Source: JBGLNL01 sp046484125 | GTDB lineage: Bacteria > Chloroflexota > Dehalococcoidia > SZUA-161 > SpSt-899 | DNA length: 33,807 bases | Assembly: GCA_046484125.1 (NCBI GenBank) | Contig: JAWOBX010000082.1 | Coordinates: forward strand, 1-33,807 | Reading direction: 5' to 3' | In this document: one piece after another, positions 1 through 7,990 of the stretch | Layout: each line of letters opens with the position of its first letter | How positions within the stretch are numbered: position 1 is the stretch's first letter | Made by a program: the position numbers and the translations under genes | The notes under the pieces: generated by a model | The model's database searches: none | What the model saw: only the letters and a program-made list of their open reading frames with translations | What the model was told of the DNA's origin: nothing

Positions 1-153
1 TTTTCATTTATACTGCTCCTTTCGCTAACGTACAGTTTACGTTTCACCATCATACTGGAAAGTATAACAGGTTCTATTGCGATTTACCAAAGAATCCGTC
101 TTGAACCGCCGGCGAGACATACGTTCCGACTATTAATCCGCCAGTGATAAAAA

Positions 154-558
154 CCTCCCTCCCTTGAGGGAGGGACAGAGGGAGGGTGAGATTCAGGATT
201 GGCTTGTTGCACTGTGAGTAAAGCCTGTCAACCGGAGCATTTCCCCCTCTCTCTAACTCTCTCCCCGAGTGGGCGAGAGGATACAAGCCAGGGTTTCGGG
301 GCCGCAGGCCCCGAGGTTTAATGGGTCGGCGGGTGGGAGATGACCGCCGGAGGCAGAAGAGATTCACCGGTCGAGGTCGGGAACCGAACTCCCCCTTTAT
401 CCCCCTCTTTCCGAAAGAGGGGGGTGGCGCGTCAGCGCCGGGAGCGTTCTCCTGCCAGGGTTTCGGGGCCGCGGGCCCCCGAGGTTTAACGGGTCAGTGG
501 GTGGGAGATGTCTGCCGGAGGCAGGAGAGATCCCCGATCAAGGTCGGGCAGTGACAAT
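154..558 (+). repeat. Mosaic intergenic repeat, copy R1
   Basis: This gene-free stretch is built from modules that recur in the window: a CCTCCCTTGAGGGAGG palindrome, a C/T-rich CTCTCTAACTCTCTCCCC block, a GGGGCCGCAGGCCCC palindrome, a GGGTGGGAGATGACCGCCGG block, and a GGTGGCGCGTCAGCGCC module following a CCCTCTTTCCGAAAGAGGG palindrome. The same modules occur at about 2717-3209, 3892-4350, 5502-5940, 10606-11308 and, inverted, 25026-25585. Reading frames across it are proline/arginine-rich and change between copies, so I treat it as non-coding. Bases 1-153 before it show nothing I recognise. Confidence 0.8.
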
Positions 559-604
559 TGAAGAAGGCGCAAGAATACCTGGTGACTAACCGACGCGTCC
601 AAAA

Positions 605-633
605 TTGACATTCCATACTCAATCGTATATCTT
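605..633 (+). promoter_or_regulatory. Candidate promoter of the DUF1847 gene, long leader
   Basis: TTGACA at 605-610 lies 17 bases before TATCTT at 628-633 (TATATC at 626 is an alternative). Transcription from here would leave a leader of about 170 nt before the ATG at 810. The leader contains a small hairpin, AGCCC (722-726) with GGGCT (735-739). No riboswitch family could be assigned. Confidence 0.45.
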
Positions 634-809
634 TGTGGCGAAAGGGAGCTTCAGTTTACTGGCTTGTGATCGCGCCGGAGGAAAGGATTACTGTTTCTTT
701 CGTGTGCTTCAAAGCCGAATAAGCCCTCCTTATTGGGCTCCAGGGTTCTCCGGTAAATTAAGCCAACAATGCTGACGTGCTCCGGTAATTATAAGTGAAA
801 GGAATCGAA

Positions 810-1466
810 ATGGCTGGTGACCAGATACTTTGCAGTTACTGCCCGGAAAAACCGTGTGTTTTCGCGCAACTGGAAAAGGCCCCCGGATTCTGCCCTACCG
901 TGAATCGACCCGATCTGATATCCGAAGCCAGAGAGAAACTCCGTGAAGATGAGAACGAGGCGATGGCTCGGGATGTGGCTCGAACCTGGAAGAAGCTGGG
1001 TAAACTTACCCGCGTCGAGGAAACCATCATGTATGCCAGGCTCAGGGGGTATCAGAAGCTGGGACTGGCTTTCTGTGTCGGCCTGTCGGATGAAGCACGT
1101 CTTCTGACCAACGTCCTTCTCAACGAGGGCTTTGATGTTGTCTCGGTATGCTGCATGTGCGGTTCCCTCTGTTCGGATGACGTTCAACTGCCTGAAGAGG
1201 ATAAGATAGCCGCGGATTTTCGGCAGCCAATGTGCAACCCGATAGGTCAGGCAACCCTGCTGGATAGCGAGGGATGCCAGTTCAATATATTGCTTGGCCT
1301 GTGCGTGGGCGATGATACGCTGTTCATCAAACACAGCAAGGCCCCGGTCACGGTACTGGCGGTTAAGGACCGGGTACTGGCCAACAATCCACTCGGCGTA
1401 CTCTATACCTCCAGGAACCCTTTCAGCCGCATGAAAACCGAGCTGAAAAAGAAGTCCGATAAATAA
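810..1466 (+). CDS. DUF1847 metal-binding-type protein
   Basis: A 218-residue cysteine-rich protein. The N terminus has a CSYCPEKPC cluster (C8, C11, C16) of the kind that binds a metal. The later part has a CCMCG segment and the CNPIGQA, GLCVG and APVTVLAVKDRVL stretches that I associate with the DUF1847 family, found mainly in anaerobes and of unknown biochemical function. The frame is open from GTG 795, but ATG 810 has an AAAGGA ribosome site at 798-803 and is preferred. No signal peptide or membrane segment is visible, so it is probably cytoplasmic. It stands alone, convergent with the epimerase gene, between repeats R1 and R2. Confidence 0.75.
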   Translation: MAGDQILCSYCPEKPCVFAQLEKAPGFCPTVNRPDLISEAREKLREDENEAMARDVARTWKKLGKLTRVEETIMYARLRGYQKLGLAFCVGLSDEARLLTNVLLNEGFDVVSVCCMCGSLCSDDVQLPEEDKIAADFRQPMCNPIGQATLLDSEGCQFNILLGLCVGDDTLFIKHSKAPVTVLAVKDRVLANNPLGVLYTSRNPFSRMKTELKKKSDK

Positions 1467-1513
1467 TACTTACTGGAATCAGAGAAATATGCATAGAGGC
1501 AAGCGGGGAGCCT

Positions 1514-2518
1514 TTATAAAGCCGTGGTACACTTCCAGTCCACGCACTTGGCAAAGCCCTGTTCCAGGGAAACTCCGGGCTGCCAGTCCAGATCCCGCCG
1601 TGCCCTTGTTCCATCAATCCAGACATCCTGATTGAACACCTTGAGGTCCACCCGGGTGAACAACGGCTTCTTCCGTGATCGGCGCAGCCTGGCCCAGCCT
1701 TCAAGGATCAGCGCTCCGGTCATCCATAGAAAGCCGGGGAGCCGGACGTGCAGCCTTCTTCCTCCCTGGGCGCGAATCATAAACTCGCCCATATCGCGGT
1801 ACCTTATAGGTTCAGGGGGAGCCACGTTGTAAACGCGGCCTGTAGCTGTTTGGCTTTGAGCGGCGAGAACCGCAAACTCCGCCAGGTCGCCGGCGAATAT
1901 GGGGCACCTCAGACCGCCCTCCTTTCCGGGCCAGAAAACGATGGGAAACCTGAGATGGCGGTATATCATAGCCGTACCGTAAGGATCGCGCGGTCCATAG
2001 ATCAAATCCGGTCTGAGCACGGTTATATCAAGCATGCCCTCTTCCTGATAACTGTACACGGCCTGTTCGGCGAGGCGCTTGGAGTATCCATAATATGTTT
2101 CCGGAGTACAGACATTTACAAGAGGCGCGGACTCCTTGAGCGGGGTGGATCTGCCCTGATCAAGCGCGTAGACCATGGCACTGCTCACGTAAATGAAGCG
2201 GTTCACCCCGGCCCGGGAACTGGCATCGAGCATGTTTCGCGTACCCGACACGTTAACGCGCTGGAAATCCTCCCATTTACCCCACCCCAGATCGATCTTC
2301 CCTGCCACGTGGAAGACCGTATCCATGCCCTGCACCGCTGCTATCAGGGACTGCCGGTCATCCAGCTCACTGTAAGCGATCTCCACGCCTGATGCCTGCA
2401 GGTTCCGGGTATTCGATGTTTTACGTGCCAGGGCACGTACTTCATGACCCTGTTGGATTAAAGTCTCAACTATATAGCTGCCGACAAAACCGGTTGCGCC
2501 GGTAACGAGTGCTTTCAT
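1514..2518 (-). CDS. NAD-dependent epimerase/dehydratase (extended SDR family)
   Basis: A 334-residue extended short-chain dehydrogenase/reductase. The Rossmann motif TGATGFVGS is at residues 7-15, a catalytic-type SSA is near 112-114, and YxxxK is Y143/K147 (YGYSK). The PDLIYGPRDP segment is typical of 3-beta-hydroxysteroid dehydrogenase/dihydroflavonol-reductase-like and sugar-epimerase members. The substrate cannot be read from the sequence. The frame extends to 2608, but the first Rossmann strand begins directly at ATG 2518, which has a GAGGT ribosome site about 9 bases upstream, so the shorter start is chosen. It is transcribed alone toward the DUF1847 gene. Confidence 0.85.
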   Translation of the reverse strand: MKALVTGATGFVGSYIVETLIQQGHEVRALARKTSNTRNLQASGVEIAYSELDDRQSLIAAVQGMDTVFHVAGKIDLGWGKWEDFQRVNVSGTRNMLDASSRAGVNRFIYVSSAMVYALDQGRSTPLKESAPLVNVCTPETYYGYSKRLAEQAVYSYQEEGMLDITVLRPDLIYGPRDPYGTAMIYRHLRFPIVFWPGKEGGLRCPIFAGDLAEFAVLAAQSQTATGRVYNVAPPEPIRYRDMGEFMIRAQGGRRLHVRLPGFLWMTGALILEGWARLRRSRKKPLFTRVDLKVFNQDVWIDGTRARRDLDWQPGVSLEQGFAKCVDWKCTTAL

Positions 2519-2716
2519 AAATCCGTACCTCGCGAATAAACAGGAGGATGTTTTGAGCTGCCCGAAGGGTATTCGAGCTTCAGATGGGCTCATCACCCAT
2601 TGTAGCATCTCAAAGCCTCTTTGCCTTCGCCTGATGCGAATTCGAGTTTCGCCCCCAGGTGGAGTCGAGAGTGAGGATATTGCGGATGGGGGACTGGAAA
2701 CATAAAACAGAATTGT

Positions 2717-3209
2717 AATTCCCGTGAAGACGGGAATCCGGGTGGTTGGGCAGTGACATAAAACCTCCCTCCCTTGAGGGAGGGTGAGGTGCAGGACCGG
2801 CCGGTTGCATTGTAAGTAAAAGATATTAAAACGAGTATTTCTCCCTCACTCTAACTCTCTCCCCGAGTGGGCGAAAGGATACAAGCCAGGGTTCCGGGGC
2901 CGCAGGCCCCGAGGTAAGCAAGGGTCGGCGGGTGGGAGATGACCGCCGGAGGCAGGAGAGATTCCCGAGCGGGCTCGGGAATGACAGACGAAGAAGAAGG
3001 TGCAGGAAACATTTCCTGCCGGGGGTCCGGGGGTGTCCCCCGGTTCAATAAGGGCTGGCGGGTGGGAGATGACTCCCGGAGGCAGGAAAGATTCCCGATG
3101 GGGCTCGGGAATGACAATGGAAGTATGGTTTAAGATTGTAGAACACACCCCTGTATCCCCTCTCAAGAGGGGACCGGATTCCGGGGCCGCAGGCCCCGAG
3201 GTAAGGGGG
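2717..3209 (+). repeat. Mosaic intergenic repeat, copy R2
   Basis: It starts with an AATTCCCG/CGGGAAT inverted repeat (2717-2739). It then repeats the R1 modules: CCTCCCTTGAGGGAGG, the CTCTCTCC block, GGGGCCGCAGGCCCCGAGG, GGGTGGGAGATGACCGCCGG, and twice the GATTCCCGA...TCGGGAATGACA inverted module. It ends a few bases from the vapC stop codon. No gene is supported inside. Confidence 0.8.
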
Positions 3210-3210
3210 C

Positions 3211-3585
3211 TCAGCTTTTTTCAATGTATTTGACACCCTCGATTCCCGAGAAGTCTGAATCCTGGGTCCATAGTATGGCTTCATATGAAAGGGCTGTAGC
3301 CAGCATGACGCTGTCAGCCATTGGCAGGCTGTATTCGATAGATAATCCGGCGGCTTTCAGTGCCAGGGTTGTATCAAGGTCAACCACAAGTCCCTCCTGC
3401 ATTACCGCGATTGCCTGCAGAGCAGCGGTTTCATCTCTTTGTTGAAGTACTCTTTTGAAAACCTCATAGATACTGATTGAGGGAATCACCAAATCATCAG
3501 TCTTCTCAATGGCCGGAGCAAAGAAACCGGCATTCGGGGCATCCGCGAAATACTCAAGCCAACCTGAGGAATCGACTACATTCAT
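3211..3585 (-). CDS. vapC: PIN-domain toxin (VapC-like ribonuclease)
   Basis: A 124-residue PIN-domain protein. The acidic residues expected for the Mg-dependent ribonuclease site are present: D5 in the opening VVDSSGW strand, E41 (YEVFKR), D91 (MADSVMLATA) and D109/D111 (TQDSDF). Family members are VapC toxins that cut tRNA or rRNA and are neutralised by an AbrB-type VapB. Its start overlaps the stop of the upstream antitoxin-like gene by 4 bases, the usual antitoxin-first arrangement. The gene ends beside repeat R2. The function as an active toxin is inferred from family and context. Confidence 0.85.
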   Translation of the reverse strand: MNVVDSSGWLEYFADAPNAGFFAPAIEKTDDLVIPSISIYEVFKRVLQQRDETAALQAIAVMQEGLVVDLDTTLALKAAGLSIEYSLPMADSVMLATALSYEAILWTQDSDFSGIEGVKYIEKS

Positions 3586-3788
3586 GCCCGATCCGGTTCC
3601 CTTTCAACATTTGTATTTATGCCTTTCAGGAACCCTCTTGTCTGTTTAACCGGCTTTACCGGAATCAACTCAACACGATCTCCGTATTGAATAACCTGAA
3701 CTTTATGCCCCGGCTTAATACCGAGTGATTTACGGATTGCCAGCGGGATAACAACCTGGAATTTTGGCGAAACGGTTACTGCATCCAT
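3582..3788 (-). CDS. vapB: AbrB/SpoVT-type antitoxin (VapB-like)
   Basis: A 68-residue protein with an N-terminal swapped-hairpin AbrB domain: TVSPKFQVVIPLAIRKSLGI at residues 5-24, then GHKVQVI and DRVELIPV. The C-terminal tail, about 45-68, is basic and acidic, as expected for the part that wraps the toxin. Such proteins bind their own promoter and block the PIN toxin. ATG 3788 is preceded by an AGAGGT ribosome site. The stop overlaps the vapC start, which implies translational coupling. Confidence 0.85.
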   Translation of the reverse strand: MDAVTVSPKFQVVIPLAIRKSLGIKPGHKVQVIQYGDRVELIPVKPVKQTRGFLKGINTNVEREPDRA

Positions 3789-3803
3789 ACGGTACCTCTA
3801 TCG

Positions 3804-3831
3804 ATCATAATATCGTATAACATACCAGCAA
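3804..3831 (-). promoter_or_regulatory. Candidate vapBC promoter
   Basis: On the minus strand TTGCTG (3826-3831) and TATGAT (3804-3809) are 16 bases apart, just upstream of vapB. The AT-rich TATACGATAT/ATCGAT dyads here would suit binding by the AbrB-type antitoxin. This is a visual match only. Confidence 0.35.
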
Positions 3832-3891
3832 TTCTAGCCGGTTTTTGTGGAATATGCAAGTGGAAACCGGTCGGTGACCGGATTCAGTCTC

Positions 3892-4350
3892 AACCCCCTT
3901 CCCGTATCGGAGTACGGTACAGGCCTTTGCTAAAGAGGGGGTGGCGCGTCAGCGCCGGGGGCGTTCCTCACCATAGTCGGGGGTCGGATAGTCGAGAGTC
4001 GGTATGTAGGAGCGAATTCGAGAATCGCCCTTAAACGGAGTCGGAAGCGAAGAGATTCCCGATCGGGGTCGGGAATGACAATGGAAGAAGGTGCAGGAAT
4101 TCCCCTCTGTGAGAGGGGTGGCCGGCAGGCCGGGGTGTGTTTTACTGCCGGGGGTCCGGGGTTGTCCCCCGGTTCAATAAGGGCTGGCGGGCGAGCAAAG
4201 GCTGCCGAAGGCAATGAGATTCCCGATCGGGGTCTGCAGTGACACACGAAGAAAATGGGGCGAGAGGATAGCAGCGGGGATTTCGGGGCCGCGGGCCCCG
4301 AGGTATTAATGGGAGGTTGGGTGGGCAAAGATAAGGTCACCTTGACAATT
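3892..4350 (+). repeat. Mosaic intergenic repeat, copy R3
   Basis: It contains the GGTGGCGCGTCAGCGCCGGG module, two GATTCCCGATCGGGGTC modules, the CCGGGGGTCCGGGG...CCCCCGG module and the GGGGCCGCGGGCCCCGAGG palindrome. It finishes with GGTTGGGTGGGCAAAG and then CTTGACAATT. The same end sequence recurs at 6928-6953. The TTGACA at the edge serves as the apparent -35 of the next operon. No coding region is supported. Confidence 0.8.
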
Positions 4351-4397
4351 ACCCTCTATATAGTAAAATATACCGCGTAGACAGTAAAATATACTGC
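4342..4397 (+). promoter_or_regulatory. Promoter and paired operator repeats of the NTase/HEPN operon
   Basis: TTGACA (4342-4347), 16 bases, TAAAAT (4364-4369). Two near-identical direct repeats overlap and follow the -10: AGTAAAATATACCGC (4362-4376) and AGTAAAATATACTGC (4383-4397). They are spaced 21 bases start to start, two helical turns. This looks like an operator for an autoregulator, probably the winged-helix domain of the first gene product. The -35 sits at the edge of repeat R3. Confidence 0.6.
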
Positions 4398-4410
4398 AAA
4401 AGAGAGCTTT

Positions 4411-4983
4411 ATGTTAGCGAACCTTTTCGGCTCAAGGATCAGGGCGAAATTGCTGGCCTGGTTGTTCACGCATCCGGACGAAAAATTTTTCATTCGGCAG
4501 CTTACCGGAATTTCAGGCGAGGATCCTACCAATGTTGGCCGGGAGCTGGCCCGGCTTGAGGAGATGGGAATACTGCTCTCCACCAATGTGGGGCGGCACA
4601 AGTTTTACCAGGCCAACAGGGATTGCTCGTTTTTCAATGAACTCCAGGGACTGGCGATCAAAACAGCCGGAATGGCGGATGTAATTAGCGAGGCACTGGC
4701 TCCCGTGGCCGATAAAATTACCTTCTCATTTGTCTATGGCAGCATGGCCAGCGGCGAGTACAATTCCACAAGTGATATTGACCTTCTCATAGTTGGCGAC
4801 CCTGACGAAATTGCTTTGCACAAGGCTGTCAACGGGGCTGAAGAGAAACTGGGCCGTACCATCAATTACACCCTTATAAGCAACAGCGAATTTGACAAAC
4901 GCCGCGGGGAAAACACAGGATTTTTTGCCCGGATAATCGCGGGGCCAAAGATACAAATCACTGGTTCAATAAATGAGTCATGA
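4411..4983 (+). CDS. Winged-helix/nucleotidyltransferase protein (MNT-type antitoxin candidate)
   Basis: A 190-residue two-domain protein. Residues about 1-70 form a winged-helix DNA-binding domain (FFIRQLTGIS then NVGRELARLEEMGIL). Residues about 100-180 form a minimal nucleotidyltransferase with the motif G110-S111 ... S121-D122-I-D124 (GSMASGEYNSTSDIDLL). MNT proteins paired with HEPN partners act as antitoxins, in characterised cases by AMPylating the HEPN toxin. Here the fused winged helix suggests that the protein also represses its own operon through the paired repeats upstream. Its end overlaps the next gene by 11 bases. The catalytic residues look intact; antitoxin activity is inferred. 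Confidence 0.8.
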   Translation: MLANLFGSRIRAKLLAWLFTHPDEKFFIRQLTGISGEDPTNVGRELARLEEMGILLSTNVGRHKFYQANRDCSFFNELQGLAIKTAGMADVISEALAPVADKITFSFVYGSMASGEYNSTSDIDLLIVGDPDEIALHKAVNGAEEKLGRTINYTLISNSEFDKRRGENTGFFARIIAGPKIQITGSINES

Positions 4984-5425
4984 TGATCTTCTGAAGCAGC
5001 GCCGTATACAAAAGCATAAAGCCTCCCCTGAGGAGGTTGATTCCGCCCTCGACCTGGCCCGAAGAGACATCAAAACCGCTCGAATTCTGCTTGATCAGGA
5101 TTGGGACTGGAGCTTTGCCGTGGCCTACAACGCCGTATTACAGGCTTCACGGTCTTACATGTTTGCCACAGGCTTCCGTCCGGCCAGCAATGAAAGCCAC
5201 AAGAATACCTTCGCCTTTATGCTTCAGGCTGTGGGTGATGAACATAAAGATATGGTCACCTATTTCGACAGAATGCGCCTGAAGCGCAATCAGACCATCT
5301 ATGATGTAGCGGGCGTGATTACCGAAACGGAGGCATTCAGCATTCTACAAAAGGCTGAGGCTTTCGTTCACATGATAGCTCATGAGTTGACGCGCAGAGA
5401 ATGCCGCCCGACTGAGGAATCCTGA
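4973..5425 (+). CDS. HEPN-domain protein (toxin candidate)
   Basis: A 150-residue all-helical HEPN protein. It has the family pattern of an N-terminal AxxDIKTAR-like helix (residues 28-40), AVAYNAVLQASRSYMFATGF in the middle, and R105-N106-x3-Y110 (RNQTIYD) where catalytic HEPN ribonucleases have Rx4-6H. The tyrosine variant is frequent in HEPN partners of nucleotidyltransferases. It overlaps the upstream nucleotidyltransferase gene by 11 bases, so the two are co-translated. Whether it is a nuclease is uncertain, because the last residue of the motif is Tyr and not His. Confidence 0.8.
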   Translation: MSHDDLLKQRRIQKHKASPEEVDSALDLARRDIKTARILLDQDWDWSFAVAYNAVLQASRSYMFATGFRPASNESHKNTFAFMLQAVGDEHKDMVTYFDRMRLKRNQTIYDVAGVITETEAFSILQKAEAFVHMIAHELTRRECRPTEES

Positions 5426-5501
5426 ATAGCGGCTTCAATCCCCCTGACTCCTGAACAACCGCGATACCGCATTGTTTCTTATTCTTCAGCGAATCACACG
5501 T

Positions 5502-5940
5502 TGGCGGGAAATGTCCGCCGGAGGCGAGAAAGATTCCCGATCGGGGTCGGGAACCGAACCCGCTTGTATCTCTGAGAAAAATCCCCCTTAGTCCCCCTTC
5601 AGTAAAGGGGGAGAGCAAATCATGGACAGGCCTTTCGGAAAGAGGGGTGGCGCGGCAGCGCCGGGGGCGTTCTCATGCCGGGGGTCCGGGGGTGTCCCCC
5701 CGTTCAATAAGGGCGGGCGAGCGGGAGATGACCGCCGGAGGCAAAAGAATTTTACCGCCAGGGCGGATTATAAACGGCATTGGGATCTGCGCTTTAGTAA
5801 GGTAAATGTTTTATATGGATTCCGGATCGGGGTCGGGCAGTGACAATTACTTCGTTTTATTAAGGGATTTCGGGGCCGCGGGCCCCGAGGTTTTAATGGG
5901 CGGATGGAAGGGGAATGCCAGCCGGAGGCGGAAACAGTCC
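5502..5940 (+). repeat. Mosaic intergenic repeat, copy R4
   Basis: It has the same modules as R1-R3: GATTCCCGATCGGGGTCGGGAA, CCTTTCGGAAAGAGGGGTGGCGCGGCAGCGCC, the CCGGGGGTCC block, GGGAGATGACCGCCGGAGGC and GGGGCCGCGGGCCCCGAGG. About 70 bases at 5750-5820 (AT-richer, rich in TTTATA) interrupt the module order and look like an insertion within the repeat. No gene is supported between 5426 and 5999. Confidence 0.75.
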
Positions 5941-5999
5941 GTTATTTTCTCATGTGAGGGTTAATAGATCAATTGGCGCGTTATAACACATCCTCTGCC

Positions 6000-6791
6000 T
6001 CATTTCCCCACTTTCAATATCCGAAACGCGCCATGGATTACCAGGACGAACACTATGGCACCTACTATCAGGTCGGGCTTACTGGAGTTCAGCCAGTTCA
6101 CCAGCACCGCGGCCGTAATAACCCCGGAATTGATTATCACATCGTTGCTGGTGAAGATCATGCTGGCTCTCATGTGGGCTTCCTGGCTCTTTGCTTTTTG
6201 AAGCAAATACAGACAGGTGGCATTACCGAGCAGGGCCAGTACCGAAACGATGATCATTATCTTAAAGTCAGGCAGCATCTCGGCTCCGATGAATCTACGA
6301 ACGACTTCGCTGAGACCGAGAACGGCCAGGATTATCTGGAAGTAGCCGCTGAATCTGGCGATACGCTTTTTCAGGGCAAGGGTACCGCCGACCGCCATTA
6401 GGGCCATTCCATAGACGATCGAATCGGCCAGCATATCCAGGCTGTCGGCTACCAGTCCCATTGAATTCGAGATCAAACCGGTAGCCATTTCAATAATGAA
6501 GAAACCGATGTTGATCGAGAGTACGATCCAGAGGATTTTGCGCTGCTCCGAGCTCTCCGATAACGGGGACTGGGAGGTTTTTTCGGTGGTTAAGAGTTTT
6601 GAGTTGAGATTCAGTTCGTTGATGGCGCTTTCAATTTCATCGAGCCGCCCCTGGTGATATACGGTAAGCTTTCGGCTGGATAAGTCGAAATCGAGGCTTT
6701 TGATTGATTCGATGCCTTCGAGCTTTATCCGAACCAGATTCTCTTCGGAGGGACAGTCCATCCCGGCGATTTTGAAGACCGTTTTATCCAT
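6000..6791 (-). CDS. CDF-type cation transporter with N-terminal HMA-like domain
   Basis: A 263-residue membrane protein. Residues 1-65 form a heavy-metal-associated-like ferredoxin fold with GMDCPSEE at 10-17; a single Cys replaces the usual CxxC. Residues 85-260 form a cation diffusion facilitator core with about six membrane segments. ADSLDMLADS (115-124) carries the D119xxxD123 pair of membrane helix 2, and the TSNDVIIN segment is the helix-5 site in the Asn-Asp form. It probably exports a divalent or heavy metal by proton antiport. No cytoplasmic C-terminal domain is present, so the protein is shorter than YiiP. The ribosome site is weak. Confidence 0.8.
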   Translation of the reverse strand: MDKTVFKIAGMDCPSEENLVRIKLEGIESIKSLDFDLSSRKLTVYHQGRLDEIESAINELNLNSKLLTTEKTSQSPLSESSEQRKILWIVLSINIGFFIIEMATGLISNSMGLVADSLDMLADSIVYGMALMAVGGTLALKKRIARFSGYFQIILAVLGLSEVVRRFIGAEMLPDFKIMIIVSVLALLGNATCLYLLQKAKSQEAHMRASMIFTSNDVIINSGVITAAVLVNWLNSSKPDLIVGAIVFVLVIHGAFRILKVGK

Positions 6792-6896
6792 TGCTCATTC
6801 GGAGGTTTCTGGTAAAGCTGCGTTCAACTCACTCGCCCGCTAACTGCTGCGAATCTCTCTGATGATATCAATAATTTCTTCCGGTGTCATGTATTA

Positions 6897-6953
6897 TCAG
6901 GTCCCCCGGATACTAAAGGGCGGTTGGGTGGGCAAAGGCTAACTTGACAATTT
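6897..6953 (+). repeat. Mosaic repeat remnant R5
   Basis: A short remnant of the mosaic repeat: CAGGTCCCCCGGATACTAAA, then GGTTGGGTGGGCAAAG and CTTGACAATT. The last two pieces match the terminal segment of R3 (4312-4350). The repeat edge again coincides with a -35 hexamer. Confidence 0.6.
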
Positions 6954-6972
6954 ACCGGAATGTGCCTATCAT
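6944..6972 (+). promoter_or_regulatory. Promoter of the double ABC transporter operon
   Basis: TTGACA (6944-6949), exactly 17 bases, TATCAT (6967-6972): a near-consensus sigma-70 promoter. Its -35 hexamer lies in the repeat remnant R5. Since the promoter covers 6944-6972, an open frame from TTG 6944 cannot be the real gene start. Confidence 0.65.
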
Positions 6973-7057
6973 CGGGGCCAATGGCGAGTACGAGAAAAGT
7001 CGCCTGGTGAAAGGCTTTCGGACCGGAGCGTCCCCGGATTCACCGGCACTGATTGAA

Positions 7058-7990
7058 ATGGTGTTTACCGAAGATTTCTCAAGCGGCGGCACGCCCCTTC
7101 TCGAGGCCAGGGGGCTGACCAAACATTACGGCTCCACTATCGCTCTCGAGAATGTGGATTTCCAGGTGCATGGCGGTATAACCGGCTTACTCGGGCACAA
7201 CGGTGCCGGCAAGAGCACGGCTATAAAGCTGTTCCTCGGCATTCTGAGCCCGTCATCGGGCTCGGCGCTTGTTTTCGGTAAAAACGCCTCCGAATCCATT
7301 GAGATACGCGCCATGCTGGGCTACATGCCGGAGCATGACTGCCTCCCCCCTAACACCACCGCCTCCGAATTCCTGACTCACATGGCGCAGGTGAGCGGTC
7401 TGCCACCCGCGTCCGCCCGTACCCGCGCCGCTGATATGTTACGCCACGTTGGACTGGCAGAGGAGCGCTACCGCGCGCTGGGCAGCTATTCCACCGGCAT
7501 GAAGCAGAGGGCCAAGCTGGCCCAGGCCCTGGTTCACGATCCCGCCATAGTTCTGCTGGATGAAGCTACCTCGGGCCTCGATCCCGCCGGCAGGGAAGAG
7601 ATGCTGGACCTCATCAGGCGAACCGGCAGGGAGTTCGGGATCAGCATCCTGCTTTCCTCCCACCTGATGGGGGATATAGAGCGCACCTGCGACAGCATAA
7701 TAGTACTTGATGGCGGCCATGTCGCGGAGGAGGGGGCTCTGGCAACCTTTACCGGGGATACGCAAACGATTCTCATTGAACTGGATGACGGGCTTGATGA
7801 GGTGGTGCGGAACCTGACACAGAAACACATAACGGCGAAGGTAGAAGGGCCGCTGATAGTGGTTGAGCTGGAAAACGAGGAGCAGTACGACCATATCAGG
7901 GATGCGGTAGTGGAGGCCGAAGCCCGCCTTCGGCGGCTGGCGCCACGGCGCCACGGCCTGGCGGATATATTCCGGAGCGCTCATCAATGA
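7058..7990 (+). CDS. ABC-2 type exporter ATPase, first of two
   Basis: A roughly 310-residue ABC ATPase with Walker A GHNGAGKST, signature YSTGMKQR, Walker B AIVLLDEATSGLD and switch SSH. The roughly 80 residues after the ATPase core form the C-terminal extension common in ABC-2 (drug/lipid/export) ATPases. The start is uncertain. ATG 7058 gives a short lead into the first strand but has no clear ribosome site. GTG 7007 is in frame and has a weak GAGAAAAG. TTG 6944 would lie in the promoter. The stop overlaps the ATG of the following permease (ATGA), implying coupled translation. The transported substrate is unknown. Confidence 0.85.
   Translation: MVFTEDFSSGGTPLLEARGLTKHYGSTIALENVDFQVHGGITGLLGHNGAGKSTAIKLFLGILSPSSGSALVFGKNASESIEIRAMLGYMPEHDCLPPNTTASEFLTHMAQVSGLPPASARTRAADMLRHVGLAEERYRALGSYSTGMKQRAKLAQALVHDPAIVLLDEATSGLDPAGREEMLDLIRRTGREFGISILLSSHLMGDIERTCDSIIVLDGGHVAEEGALATFTGDTQTILIELDDGLDEVVRNLTQKHITAKVEGPLIVVELENEEQYDHIRDAVVEAEARLRRLAPRRHGLADIFRSAHQ

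Noticed and set aside
74..554. Open frames on both strands within repeat R1 and similar frames in R2-R8
   Set aside because: They are translations of the non-coding mosaic repeat: low-complexity Pro/Arg/Gly products that change with module order and lack ribosome sites.
4362..4397. CRISPR-like direct repeats
   Set aside because: Only two 15-base units, 21 bases apart and inside a promoter; this is an operator arrangement.
6840..6890. 16-codon open frame on the minus strand (MTPEEIIDIIREIRSS) upstream of the cation transporter
   Set aside because: Too short to support. It could be a remnant of a lost gene or a leader peptide, but it has no clear ribosome site or context.
6944..7057. TTG 6944 as start of the first ABC ATPase
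   Set aside because: TTGACA here is the -35 of a near-consensus promoter with TATCAT 17 bases on, so translation must begin downstream.
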